NCBI RefSeq assembly: GCF_002210165.1
Contig: NZ_AQQP01000022.1
Span: forward strand, 1-41,785
Origin: Phaeobacter sp. 22II1-1F12B
GTDB taxonomy: Bacteria; Pseudomonadota; Alphaproteobacteria; Rhodobacterales; Rhodobacteraceae
DNA length: 41,785 bases
Direction: 5' to 3'
Shown here: positions 1 through 7,977 of the stretch, in pieces
How the letters are laid out: every line of letters starts with the position of its first letter
Position numbering within the stretch: the first letter of the stretch is position 1
The notes under the pieces: model-generated
The model's database searches: none
The model's input: only the letters and a program-made list of their open reading frames with translations
What the model was told of the DNA's origin: nothing
Made by a program: the position numbers and the translations under genes

Positions 1-131
1 GATTTTTGACTTGCCCGAAACCCTTGACAGAGGCCCGCCCCATTACGGAAGGGGTTTAATGCTGGCGAGTCGGAAAAAATATGTTAGACTGATGTCAGTT
101 CCTTGGGGCCATGGACAGGCTGTGGGAGCGA

Positions 132-189
132 CGCAATACTTTGCGCTATTTGCGAAATATTATGAGCAAATTGAGCGAAAAGTATTGGG
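132..189. repeat. Long imperfect inverted repeat (about 20 bp stem)
   Basis: The arms 132-153 and 166-189 pair over a 58-base span. The inner six pairs (ATTTGC/GCAAAT) close a 12-base AT-rich loop. After a two-base bulge at 172-173 there are four more pairs, one mismatch, nine consecutive pairs (AATACTTT-type arm against AAAGTATT-type arm), a second mismatch and a final pair. Such a stem is far longer than a normal operator dyad. It could be an RNA stem, a palindromic mobile-element remnant or a structured leader. It lies about 520 bases upstream of the RTX start, so any direct role in that gene is uncertain. Confidence 0.75.
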
Positions 190-261
190 CGCATGCATCG
201 CGAATTTTAAAATGAAATCAGTGGTGGAAGCGAACCGTTGCGCGCGGTACTACAAAAGCTA

Positions 262-291
262 CCGGGCTGCCTTTAACCGCAGGCAGCCCGG
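262..291. repeat. Perfect 10-bp GC-rich inverted repeat
   Basis: CCGGGCTGCC at 262-271 and its exact complement at 282-291 flank a 10-base loop. There is no T-run on the plus side. On the minus side the stem is followed by a short CTTTTG tract, so it could be a weak terminator for a gene to the left of the window reading rightward, or a DNA palindrome. The function is not determined. Confidence 0.6.
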
Positions 292-707
292 CGGACCATC
301 GCCGGTCGTCACGCGCGCCGCGAATTGCACAACGACCGTGCTGGTGTAGCCGAACCGTGCGGACGCAAAGCAACGATTCGCGCCTTTCCCCCAACCTGAC
401 GCCCCCGCAGGGGCTTAAGCATCGCAGATCCAAAGCGATGCCGTCGCCGACCCCCGGCCTGTAAGTTCTTACTTGTAAATCGGAATTCCAGCGGCTCGCT
501 CCTCTGGCATCCAGCTGCCAGCCTGCCCTGCCCGTAGCTTGCAAAAAATTAGCGCCGATCTCTTCTCCAGCGTGCAATATTGTTTCGGAGCGCCATTCCC
601 TCGGCTCAGGCTGATCGAATTTGCAGGGCTATTTCGCCTGCCGCCGGGCCCAAATAGGCACTCACCAATAAGAAAATTGAAAAAGAAATTTCTACTGGGA
701 GAGGACA

Positions 708-2006
708 ATGACCAAGTTCAATTTGGATGTGACATTTGATGGTATAAATGACGTTGAAAGACTACCCGGCCAGTCTGTTTTCGAAGGTGGCCCATTCATG
801 GGCTATTACAATGTTTTCGCGTCAGACCCTGACGAAATAGAAGGCACCGTCAGCTTTACCGGCAGCGGATGGCGGTTAAAGGCACTCCGCCTCACCGGCG
901 ACAACAGTCAGACGACATTTACTGACCTTGATAACGGCGAAGACCGTCGCATCGATTTTCTGGAGCTTGGTTATAACAGCGATGTCGACCTGATCTCGAC
1001 CCGCGCCAGGTATATCTTTGGCTGGGACGGCGAAAAGCACATCGTGAAACTCGGCAATCAGCAGGATGGCAATACTGCTTCAATAAACCTCTACGCCACG
1101 CAGAACACCGTGGTTACCGGAAATGCCTACGTCCACACAATAGACACGGGCGGAGAAGGCGACGGCGCCAAAGACAAGATCACCATAGGCAATGGCGGAG
1201 CAGGGTCGCTTTTTACCGGGAACGGCAATGACGTTGTAAACGCCAAAGGTTGGCTCGAATTCGCGTCTACCCGATCCGGCAATGACAAGATCATTCTCGG
1301 CAGTGAAGGAGCTGGCGCCATCCGCAGTGGTGACGGTAAAGATACCATCATCACCAAGGATGGTTGGGTCGAACTTATTTCCACCGGAAATGACAATGAC
1401 AAGGTCAAGCTTGGCGAAGGTTTTGCGAGCACGATCAACCTCAGCGGCGGGAATGATAAACTTTTCATCGTCGATGCGCAGAACAGCGATTACGGCGTGA
1501 CAGCATGGGGCGGTGATGGCACCGATCTGATCAATTTCGCAAAATTCTCGATGGGCGTGACTTATTCATTGTGGACGTCCGGCTGGCAGAATGTTGGCGC
1601 CTCGAACGGCGAAACGGAAAGCGTGGCGGGCTGGGTCCGAACCAACTGGTTTGAAAACGTTGTCGGGTCGAAAAAAGCTGACAATCTGACCGGCAATGGC
1701 GAAGACAACGTCATCAAGGGTGGCAAAGGCAACGATACCCTTGCCGGGATGGGTGGAAACGACAAGATCATCGGTTCGGCCGGAAATGATACCTTTGTAT
1801 TCGGCGCAAATAGCGGCACCGATCTGGTCAAAGGTTTTCAGCAGGGCAGCGATACGCTGCGCATCGAAGATCATAGCGGCAATTTCAATTCTCTCGCTAT
1901 CTCCAAGGATGGCAAAGACCTCGTGATCGACCATGACGGCGGCAGCATTATCCTGGCCGGTGACAGCGGTTTGAAGCTGACAGCGGATGATTTCGATTTC
2001 ATCTGA
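708..2006 (+). CDS. RTX-type calcium-binding secreted protein
   Basis: This 432-residue protein has glycine/aspartate-rich hemolysin-type repeats at about 326-365 (GNGEDNVIKGG, KGNDTLAGMGGNDKI, AGNDTF). That pattern is known to bind Ca2+ and fold outside the cell after type I secretion. It has no N-terminal signal peptide. The C-terminus ends in an acidic/aromatic LTADDFDFI tail like the uncleaved secretion signals of such substrates. Residues 155-250 contain about two and a half degenerate copies of a 38-residue unit (DKIxLGxxGAG...W[LV]EL/F), perhaps a beta-solenoid. The N-terminal 150 residues are unrecognised. The start is supported by GGGAGAGG just upstream. No type I secretion genes are in the window. 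The substrate or activity is unknown; it may be an adhesin, matrix protein or carrier for the downstream peptidases. Confidence 0.85.
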   Translation: MTKFNLDVTFDGINDVERLPGQSVFEGGPFMGYYNVFASDPDEIEGTVSFTGSGWRLKALRLTGDNSQTTFTDLDNGEDRRIDFLELGYNSDVDLISTRARYIFGWDGEKHIVKLGNQQDGNTASINLYATQNTVVTGNAYVHTIDTGGEGDGAKDKITIGNGGAGSLFTGNGNDVVNAKGWLEFASTRSGNDKIILGSEGAGAIRSGDGKDTIITKDGWVELISTGNDNDKVKLGEGFASTINLSGGNDKLFIVDAQNSDYGVTAWGGDGTDLINFAKFSMGVTYSLWTSGWQNVGASNGETESVAGWVRTNWFENVVGSKKADNLTGNGEDNVIKGGKGNDTLAGMGGNDKIIGSAGNDTFVFGANSGTDLVKGFQQGSDTLRIEDHSGNFNSLAISKDGKDLVIDHDGGSIILAGDSGLKLTADDFDFI

Positions 2007-2022
2007 CCCGCTTTAAAAAACA

Positions 2023-2056
2023 GCCTTGCGCCGGTAAAATTCCACCGGTGCAAGGC
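2023..2056 (+). terminator. Stem-loop after the RTX gene, likely terminator
   Basis: A 13-bp stem (GCCTTGCGCCGGT against ACCGGTGCAAGGC, one G-U pair) encloses an eight-base loop, 17 bases after the RTX stop codon. An A-run precedes it and only a weak T-rich stretch follows on the plus strand. Read on the minus strand the stem is followed by TGTTTTTT, so it could end transcription from both sides. Confidence 0.6.
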
Positions 2057-2257
2057 CGAATTAATCCTCTCAAACCAAGCATCCAAAGCCGCGATAATCG
2101 TATGAAGCCGCGCCTGCTACGCGGGTCCGGCTCCCACAATTACAATCTTAGATACTATATTTTGGCGCCAATACCTGCTATAGTTGCGCATTACACGCGC
2201 ATACTCTTTATCATCGTTTTCGATCAAGTCCTTTTAAACAAGTGATTTTTTACCGTC

Positions 2258-4420
2258 ATGACTCTTATTGCGCCCGCATACGTGGAAAAGAATCTGGTAC
2301 GCCGGGACTGGGTCGATCTGCGTGATCAGGAATACATTCCCAACCTGTCCATTCTGCGCCAAGCCGTATCGCTGGACCCGCGCCTGCTCGTCAAAGACGG
2401 GGAGTCGAAAATGAAGATCCCTGCTTTCGGCACAAGGAACCAAGGGGAAACCGGCCGCTGCGTTGGCTATGCGCTGGCAAACCTGATCGACCTTCAGCTT
2501 GGCCTCCAATTCCTGCGCGGCGCTGGAAAGAGCAAAAAGAAAACCGAGCAGATCAGGAATATCGTCAGTGCCGACATGCTTTATTGCATGGCGTTTTTCC
2601 ACGACACCTATCCCGAACTCGATGACCGCCAGTTACCGCAAGGCGAAGGCGTTCATACCCTGCGTTCCGTCATAAAAGGGTTCTATCATCACGGCGTGTG
2701 CCCCGACTGGCCGGAAAACTCGCAACCCTCTCACGAACATTTCTGGCAAAGCAGTTCTTATTGCATTCCTTTCGTCGAAAAGCCGTTCCGTTTCCCCTCG
2801 GTCGATCAGGCCAAGAAAGCCCGCGAAATCGGGTTGGGGGCCTATTTTCGCGTAGCGCCGATCCTCAATCATTTCCATGCCGCGTTGAATGATGCCGAGG
2901 CCATTCTTGTATCCGCCAATGTGCATCACGGATGGCTGAACGCAGGTCCGGAAAATGGCGGCGTTATCGAATGGCCGCCCAGCAAAGGTGTAATCGGCAC
3001 CCATGCCTTTACCCTTGTCGGATATGACGAGCTTGGTTTTCACGTTCTGAATTCATGGGGAAAGAACTGGGGCGGCTACAAGGGCATCGGCGGAGTCGCT
3101 CTCTGGAAATACGAAGACTGGGCAAGGCATATCGTCGATTCATGGGTCCTGCGCCTTGGCGTGCGCGCCCCGACCGCATTCGATCTTTCAATCGGAGAAA
3201 AAGGCATTCGCGGCATGATCGGCAAGGTCCAGACCGGATCGACGCCCTGTTTCGAATTGATGGGCCATTACATCCACCTCGACGATGGAATGCATGTCCG
3301 CACCGGCTCCTACCCTTCGGATGAAAAGGGATGGCCAAAGACACGGCAATATCTGTCCGATTGCCTTGCCGGGAAAAAATCGAAAGAAAAGAAATACGAC
3401 GGCATCCTGATCTGGATCTCGGGAAGTCTCGAAGGAATAAAACCGTCATTCGCCGCCGCGGCGCGCCGCAAGAACATGATAAAGGCGGCGCGGCTTTATC
3501 CCTATTCGGTTTTCTGGTGCAACAGTTTCGCCGAGAACTCGCTCGAGACGCTCACCGGGCTCTTCGACATTTATAAGGATCAGGTTGGGGACGACAGCGA
3601 ACAGCTCGATGCCCTGATCGAAAACCGGATACGCGGAATTGGACGCGCTTTCTGGCGCGATTTCAAACTCAGCGCCTATCGCGCGGTCTGGGGAGAGCGG
3701 GAACATTCCTGCCATCACAAGACGGGCTCGCCGCCGCAGGGTTATATTGGACAGTTTCTTGCCGATCTCATCCGGCTGCGAAAAGAAACGGGGTGTCAAA
3801 TCCATCTCGTGGCCGAGGCAGCTGGCGCTCAGGTCGTGAATGAAATGCTCGCCCTTCTCGATACGCATGAGCAATTGGATGGGTCGGACCAAAAGCGGGT
3901 GAAAAGCATCCCCCCGCAAGAGATTTTCGACACCCTCCACCTGATCCACCCCTCCATCGACGTCGCAAAGGCGGAAAAGCGGTTACTGCCGCTGATTGCC
4001 GCCATGAACAAAGGCGTGTCCGGTCACGAAAAGACCAAACTACCAAAAGAACCGGCAACCGTTTTTCCGCTTATCAAGACCAATAAAGCGCCCCGCGCGC
4101 GCATTTACATTCCCACCAAGGAACTCGAACAGCGCGTCCATTTCGCCTATTACGGAAAATCCATTCAGCACCTTGTTTCCCGGTCCTTTGCCCAGCGCCA
4201 ACCGGGCCTCGCAGAATCAAAACCGTTCCTCGGCATGGCAGAGCTTGCCGACAAAGACGACTTCCCGGCCCGGACCGCCCTGCATCTTCTGACCGGGATA
4301 AGTGCGCAAAAACATGCGTTTGACCACGTTTCCCAGATCGCCCTGAACAACGACACGGTGATCGAAAACCACATTCTCGAAACCATCGGAAAATTCAGCG
4401 ACCAAAAAAATTTTAAGTGA
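2258..4420 (+). CDS. Papain-fold (C1) peptidase with C-terminal pseudo-alpha/beta-hydrolase domain
   Basis: This 720-residue protein starts with a C1-type cysteine peptidase domain (about 15-300). The oxyanion Gln62 and nucleophile Cys68 lie in NQGETGRCVGYA, His249 in GTHAFTLVGYD and Asn265 in NSWGKNWGGY, so the catalytic set is intact. There is no signal peptide or obvious propeptide. The second half (about 375-640) looks like an alpha/beta hydrolase: a strand-like YDGILIWISG, then HLVAEAAGAQVVNEML at 516-531 where a lipase-type elbow would read VGHSAG. The nucleophilic Ser is Ala521, so this half is probably not a hydrolase and may bind a ligand or partner. No clear ribosome binding site precedes the ATG. 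The next gene's ribosome binding site overlaps this stop codon, so the two are coupled. Family assignment of the peptidase half is firm; the target is unknown. Confidence 0.85.
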   Translation: MTLIAPAYVEKNLVRRDWVDLRDQEYIPNLSILRQAVSLDPRLLVKDGESKMKIPAFGTRNQGETGRCVGYALANLIDLQLGLQFLRGAGKSKKKTEQIRNIVSADMLYCMAFFHDTYPELDDRQLPQGEGVHTLRSVIKGFYHHGVCPDWPENSQPSHEHFWQSSSYCIPFVEKPFRFPSVDQAKKAREIGLGAYFRVAPILNHFHAALNDAEAILVSANVHHGWLNAGPENGGVIEWPPSKGVIGTHAFTLVGYDELGFHVLNSWGKNWGGYKGIGGVALWKYEDWARHIVDSWVLRLGVRAPTAFDLSIGEKGIRGMIGKVQTGSTPCFELMGHYIHLDDGMHVRTGSYPSDEKGWPKTRQYLSDCLAGKKSKEKKYDGILIWISGSLEGIKPSFAAAARRKNMIKAARLYPYSVFWCNSFAENSLETLTGLFDIYKDQVGDDSEQLDALIENRIRGIGRAFWRDFKLSAYRAVWGEREHSCHHKTGSPPQGYIGQFLADLIRLRKETGCQIHLVAEAAGAQVVNEMLALLDTHEQLDGSDQKRVKSIPPQEIFDTLHLIHPSIDVAKAEKRLLPLIAAMNKGVSGHEKTKLPKEPATVFPLIKTNKAPRARIYIPTKELEQRVHFAYYGKSIQHLVSRSFAQRQPGLAESKPFLGMAELADKDDFPARTALHLLTGISAQKHAFDHVSQIALNNDTVIENHILETIGKFSDQKNFK

Positions 4421-4430
4421 GGAGTTGGAA

Positions 4431-7400
4431 ATGACCAAGATCAGCGTCGATCAATTGATGTCCAAAATGGCCGACCCGAATATGGATGAATCCGAACTGT
4501 CGCCATATTTCATTCCCGACACGGACAATTCCGGCCCGTTCAATCCGGCCCTCAAACTCAACCCCGATACGGTCCAAATTCCCACCGGGCCAAATGCGCT
4601 TGAACGCTCTGCTCTGGTGATGAATTCGGCCAACTGGTTCGCCCGCCTGAGCCGACGCAACAAGTTCCAGAAGATCATCGCAAGCGGCTATGACGGCCCG
4701 ATTGTCATCTCCGAGGGCGACAGCTGGTTCCAGTACCCGGTCTTCCTCAAGGACGTGATCGATCATCTCTATGAGAACTACGCCATCTTGTCGCTTGGCG
4801 CGGCGGGCGACCTGCTTAAGAACATGGCGGACAAGCAGGAATATATCAAAGCCCTGCGCGACACCGGGGCCAGCATCCTGCTGCTGTCTGGCGGCGGCAA
4901 TGACCTTGTCGCCGAAGGGGCGCTTGCCCTGCATCTCGAAGAATTCGACCCCGACCTCATGCCCGAGGATTACCTGCTACCGTCGTTCAATGCTCTGCTC
5001 GACGAGGCGCTTGGGCATTACGGACGCATGTTCACGCAGGTCCACCAGCAGTTCCCGCATGTCTCGATCCTGTGCCACGGCTATGACTACCCCGTGCCGA
5101 ACAACGACCGATGGCTGGGCAAGCCGATGGAATCGCGCGGCATTCTTGATCGGAGCCTGCAAAAGAAGATCGCCGCGGTGATGATGGACAAATTCAATCG
5201 CCGCCTGCGCCGCCTTGCGGACACCCACCCCCATGTCACCTATATCAATTGCCGGAACGTGGTTGGCGATCATCGCTGGCATGACGGGCTGCATCCCACG
5301 GATGAGGGCTATGGCGATGTGGCCGCCAAGTTCCGGCGCGAAATCAGCAAGCTGGCCAATACCCGCAAAGCGCCGCCGATGGTTATAGACGGGCCCTTTG
5401 GCTCGGCGCGCAGCCTGTCGCGCGCGCTGCAATCGCCCCCCGTGATCGCGGGCGGGCAACCCACCGGCATGTCCCTGCACGTGGGGCTCAACACCGTCGA
5501 TCCCGGCCATTACGCAGGCTGGGACGGCAGGCTTGCCGCCTGCGAGGCTGACGCGCTGGCGATGGAGAACCTCGCCACCGCCGAGGGCTTCAAACCCGAG
5601 CTTCTGTTGACCGCAGACGCCACCCGCCAGAATGTCATCGAACAGGTCGAAAAGGCTGCCAGTGATCTCAAACCCGGCGACATGTTCCTGTTCACCGTCT
5701 CGGGGCACGGCGGCCGCATCCCCGATTTCAACCAAGACGAAGACCATGATGGCGACCAGAAGATCGACGAGACGCTCTGCCTCTTCGACTTCCAGCTCGC
5801 CGATGATGAACTCTACATGTTCTGGACGAAATTCCGCGCCGGCGTACGGATACTGATGGTGCCGGACACCTGCCATTCCGGGTCGATGGTTCGCTTTGGC
5901 CCGGTTACGCCCGCGACCCTTTTCGGGCGATCACTGGACCTCCCCGGTACGCCTCGCGCCATGCCTCTTGATGTGGCCGACGCGGTTTTCCGTGCGAACG
6001 AAGGCGCCTATCGCGAGGCGTCGAAATCCTACGACGCGTTCAAGGAAAGCGTGATGACTAACCCGCTGATCACGCCGATCAAGGCGTCGGTCCTCAACCT
6101 TGGTGCCTGCAAGGATGAGCAGTTCGCGATGGACGGGCCACAGCATGGCGCATTCACCGGCGCATTGCTCTCCGTCTGGGATAATGGCCGTTTCTCGGGC
6201 GGCTACCATTCCTTCCGGCAAGAGATCGAAACACGGATCGGCAGCGCCAGCCAGATCCCCCAGCTTTTCGACCGGCTACATAAAGAGCCGGATTTCATCA
6301 ACGACCGACCCTTTACGCTCCAGCCGAAAGGAGCCGTTGCCACCGCAACGCCGTCTCTCGTGACCGCAGCCTCCGTGCCTGTGGACATCGGCGAAGGCGA
6401 TGAGAGTGACCAGATTTCGGATGACGAGATCGACGCGATCTTTGCCGCGAAATCACGCGGCGCGGGTGTCCGCAGCACCTCGGCCGCGCTTAGCTGGGCC
6501 GATTACGGCGATTTCGACCGTTTTATCAAATCACTGAATTTGCGCAATTTCTCGACGGATGAATTCCTGATCCTCGGCGGTGCCCATAACACGCCGGGCG
6601 GAGGCTGCGCGGGCAAGAACACCTATCCCCCCCGCGCGCTCTGGCCCAATATCGCGCGCACGGCGCAGGTGCTCGACCATCTGCGCGACCGGCTCGACAA
6701 GCCCATCGCGATCACCAACGCCTATCGTGCGCCTGCCTATAACGCCTGCATCGGCGGGGCCAAGGGCAGCAAGCACATGGAATTCAACGCGCTCGATTTC
6801 AAAGTCTCGGGCATGTCCCAGCCCGATGTCGCCATGGCCCTGCGCTGGCTCCGCGACAATGAAGAGTTCTTTACCGGCGGCATAGGTCGGTACAACGGTT
6901 TCACCCATATCGACACGCGCCCCGTCAGCACCACGTGGCCACCCGCTTTCCGCGATGCCCCCCTGCCCGGGTCCTCGCCCCTGATGGAGCGCGCGCCCAC
7001 CAGCCTCAAGGAAAGGATCGAGAAACTGATCGCCACGGTGCTGGCGGAACCCCGCGCCACCCGCAGCAAGAAAGGCGCGAAATCCGCCTTTGCCCAAGCG
7101 ACCAGCCGGTCGGGCGAAGGTTTCGACCCCAGCTCGCAGGTGGAAGTTCACCAGCAATCGCTTCAGGCGGCGGTCAATGCGTCCAGCGTGGTGTCCTTTG
7201 TAGAGAACCTCACCCCCGGCCAAAAGGAAGACGTTCTGCTCTCGACCCTGTTTGCCCAGCGCGCCGCAGATGCCAAGGCCGACCCGATCACCCAGCGCGC
7301 CGCATGGTACGCAGCCTATATGGAAATGCTCGGGATCATGGGCTGGACCCGAGAATCCCAGCCTTTCGAGGCCAGCCACAAGATGAAAGGCAACGGCAGT

Positions 7401-7805
7401 TTCGATCAGGTCATCCTTGCCACGCTGGCGCAGGTCGCGACCGGCAATCAGTTCAAGATCGTAGAGACCGCGATCGAGGCGCTGCGCGGGCTGGCCTCGG
7501 GCGACGGCAAGATCGAGCTCTTCGATTTCGAAACCTCAAGCACGACCGGTGGCAATTTCCAGATCGGCAGCGCCGAGGCGGCGGGCGATGTAATCTCGCT
7601 CGCGCTGGGGGCGTTCAACTTCACCTTCAAGGACAAAAAGCAGAACATCCTCTTTGTGTCCTGGGGCAAGAATGAACTCGACTACTGGCTATCGGCCTCG
7701 CGCATGTCGCTAAGCCCGAAGATATATGCCGATGTCCGAGAAACGGTCAAAAGCAAGCTGGCGGATTCCCGGCAGCGGCTGATTGCCGACATCGACATTG
7801 GTTAA
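4431..7805 (+). CDS. SGNH hydrolase / caspase / M15 peptidase fusion protein
   Basis: The 1124-residue protein has four parts (numbering from the ATG at 4431). An SGNH/GDSL hydrolase covers about 85-310, with GDS nucleophile Ser98, GGGND Asn157 and the DGLH dyad Asp285/His288. A caspase-fold (C14) domain covers about 348-600, with His426 in SGHGG and Cys481 in DTCHSGS. An M15-type zinc peptidase domain covers about 690-835, with ligands His782 and Asp789 (SKHMEFNALDF) and His826 (THID), like D-Ala-D-Ala carboxypeptidases. The last 210 residues form an unrecognised domain. Acidic and Ala/Ser-rich linkers join the parts. No signal peptide or membrane segment is seen. A TTG six bases upstream is in frame, but the GAGGAG overlapping the previous stop codon is better spaced for the ATG. 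All catalytic residues seem present, so this looks like a real multi-enzyme effector, not a decayed gene. Its role is unknown. Confidence 0.88.
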   Translation: MTKISVDQLMSKMADPNMDESELSPYFIPDTDNSGPFNPALKLNPDTVQIPTGPNALERSALVMNSANWFARLSRRNKFQKIIASGYDGPIVISEGDSWFQYPVFLKDVIDHLYENYAILSLGAAGDLLKNMADKQEYIKALRDTGASILLLSGGGNDLVAEGALALHLEEFDPDLMPEDYLLPSFNALLDEALGHYGRMFTQVHQQFPHVSILCHGYDYPVPNNDRWLGKPMESRGILDRSLQKKIAAVMMDKFNRRLRRLADTHPHVTYINCRNVVGDHRWHDGLHPTDEGYGDVAAKFRREISKLANTRKAPPMVIDGPFGSARSLSRALQSPPVIAGGQPTGMSLHVGLNTVDPGHYAGWDGRLAACEADALAMENLATAEGFKPELLLTADATRQNVIEQVEKAASDLKPGDMFLFTVSGHGGRIPDFNQDEDHDGDQKIDETLCLFDFQLADDELYMFWTKFRAGVRILMVPDTCHSGSMVRFGPVTPATLFGRSLDLPGTPRAMPLDVADAVFRANEGAYREASKSYDAFKESVMTNPLITPIKASVLNLGACKDEQFAMDGPQHGAFTGALLSVWDNGRFSGGYHSFRQEIETRIGSASQIPQLFDRLHKEPDFINDRPFTLQPKGAVATATPSLVTAASVPVDIGEGDESDQISDDEIDAIFAAKSRGAGVRSTSAALSWADYGDFDRFIKSLNLRNFSTDEFLILGGAHNTPGGGCAGKNTYPPRALWPNIARTAQVLDHLRDRLDKPIAITNAYRAPAYNACIGGAKGSKHMEFNALDFKVSGMSQPDVAMALRWLRDNEEFFTGGIGRYNGFTHIDTRPVSTTWPPAFRDAPLPGSSPLMERAPTSLKERIEKLIATVLAEPRATRSKKGAKSAFAQATSRSGEGFDPSSQVEVHQQSLQAAVNASSVVSFVENLTPGQKEDVLLSTLFAQRAADAKADPITQRAAWYAAYMEMLGIMGWTRESQPFEASHKMKGNGSFDQVILATLAQVATGNQFKIVETAIEALRGLASGDGKIELFDFETSSTTGGNFQIGSAEAAGDVISLALGAFNFTFKDKKQNILFVSWGKNELDYWLSASRMSLSPKIYADVRETVKSKLADSRQRLIADIDIG

Positions 7806-7892
7806 CGCGCGCTCAGTAAGGCCTGCGGGTGTTAAGGATTTGTTCAGGGGATTTGGCGTGTCTGCGGCCCAAAGGCGCCTTGTTGATGCACG

Positions 7893-7914
7893 GGGGGTGT
7901 ACAGGGGGTGTACA
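7893..7914. repeat. Tandem 11-bp repeat with TGTACA cores
   Basis: GGGGGTGTACA occurs twice head to tail (7893-7903, 7904-7914), and a diverged GTGCACAG follows at 7920-7927. The palindromic TGTACA cores are one helical turn apart, as in cooperative operator sites. It lies between the two convergent genes ending at 7805 and 7978, an odd place for an operator, so it may be only a small tandem duplication. Confidence 0.6.
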
Positions 7915-7944
7915 GCAAGTGCACAGCGTTTTCGCCGGAAATGA

Positions 7945-7964
7945 CCGGGGCCAGACGGCCCCGG
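7945..7964 (-). terminator. GC-rich hairpin at the end of the glycerol operon
   Basis: CCGGGGCC and its perfect complement GGCCCCGG flank a four-base loop, 14 bases after the glpV stop codon on the minus strand. The tail after the stem (TCATTTCC) is poor in T, so it may act as a weak terminator or a 3' mRNA-stabilising stem. Confidence 0.55.
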
Positions 7965-7977
7965 CCGGATCATATCC

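Larger units (their letters stand above)
1..707. other. Gene-free leader region upstream of the RTX gene
   Basis: I find no convincing gene here. The frames that stay open have no ribosome binding site, no recognisable motif and implausible composition. The stretch holds two strong inverted repeats, listed separately at 132-189 and 262-291, and a short GC-rich dyad at 401-414. The AT content rises near 530-700, just before the RTX gene, where its promoter should lie, but no clear -35/-10 pair can be assigned. The region could be the edge of an inserted island. Confidence 0.6.

Noticed and set aside
24-60. TTGACA with TTTAAT as a promoter
   Set aside because: The spacing is 25 bases, far from 16-18, and no gene follows.
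11-349. Open frame of 112 codons at the left edge
   Set aside because: It runs through the long hairpin and the GC-rich dyad, has no ribosome binding site and no motif.
4977-5876. Minus-strand open frame of 299 codons inside the fusion gene
   Set aside because: The plus-strand frame carries SGNH and caspase motifs; the reverse frame is a GC-driven shadow.
7893-7927. Possible CRISPR-like repeat
   Set aside because: Units are 11 bp without spacers; no array and no cas genes.
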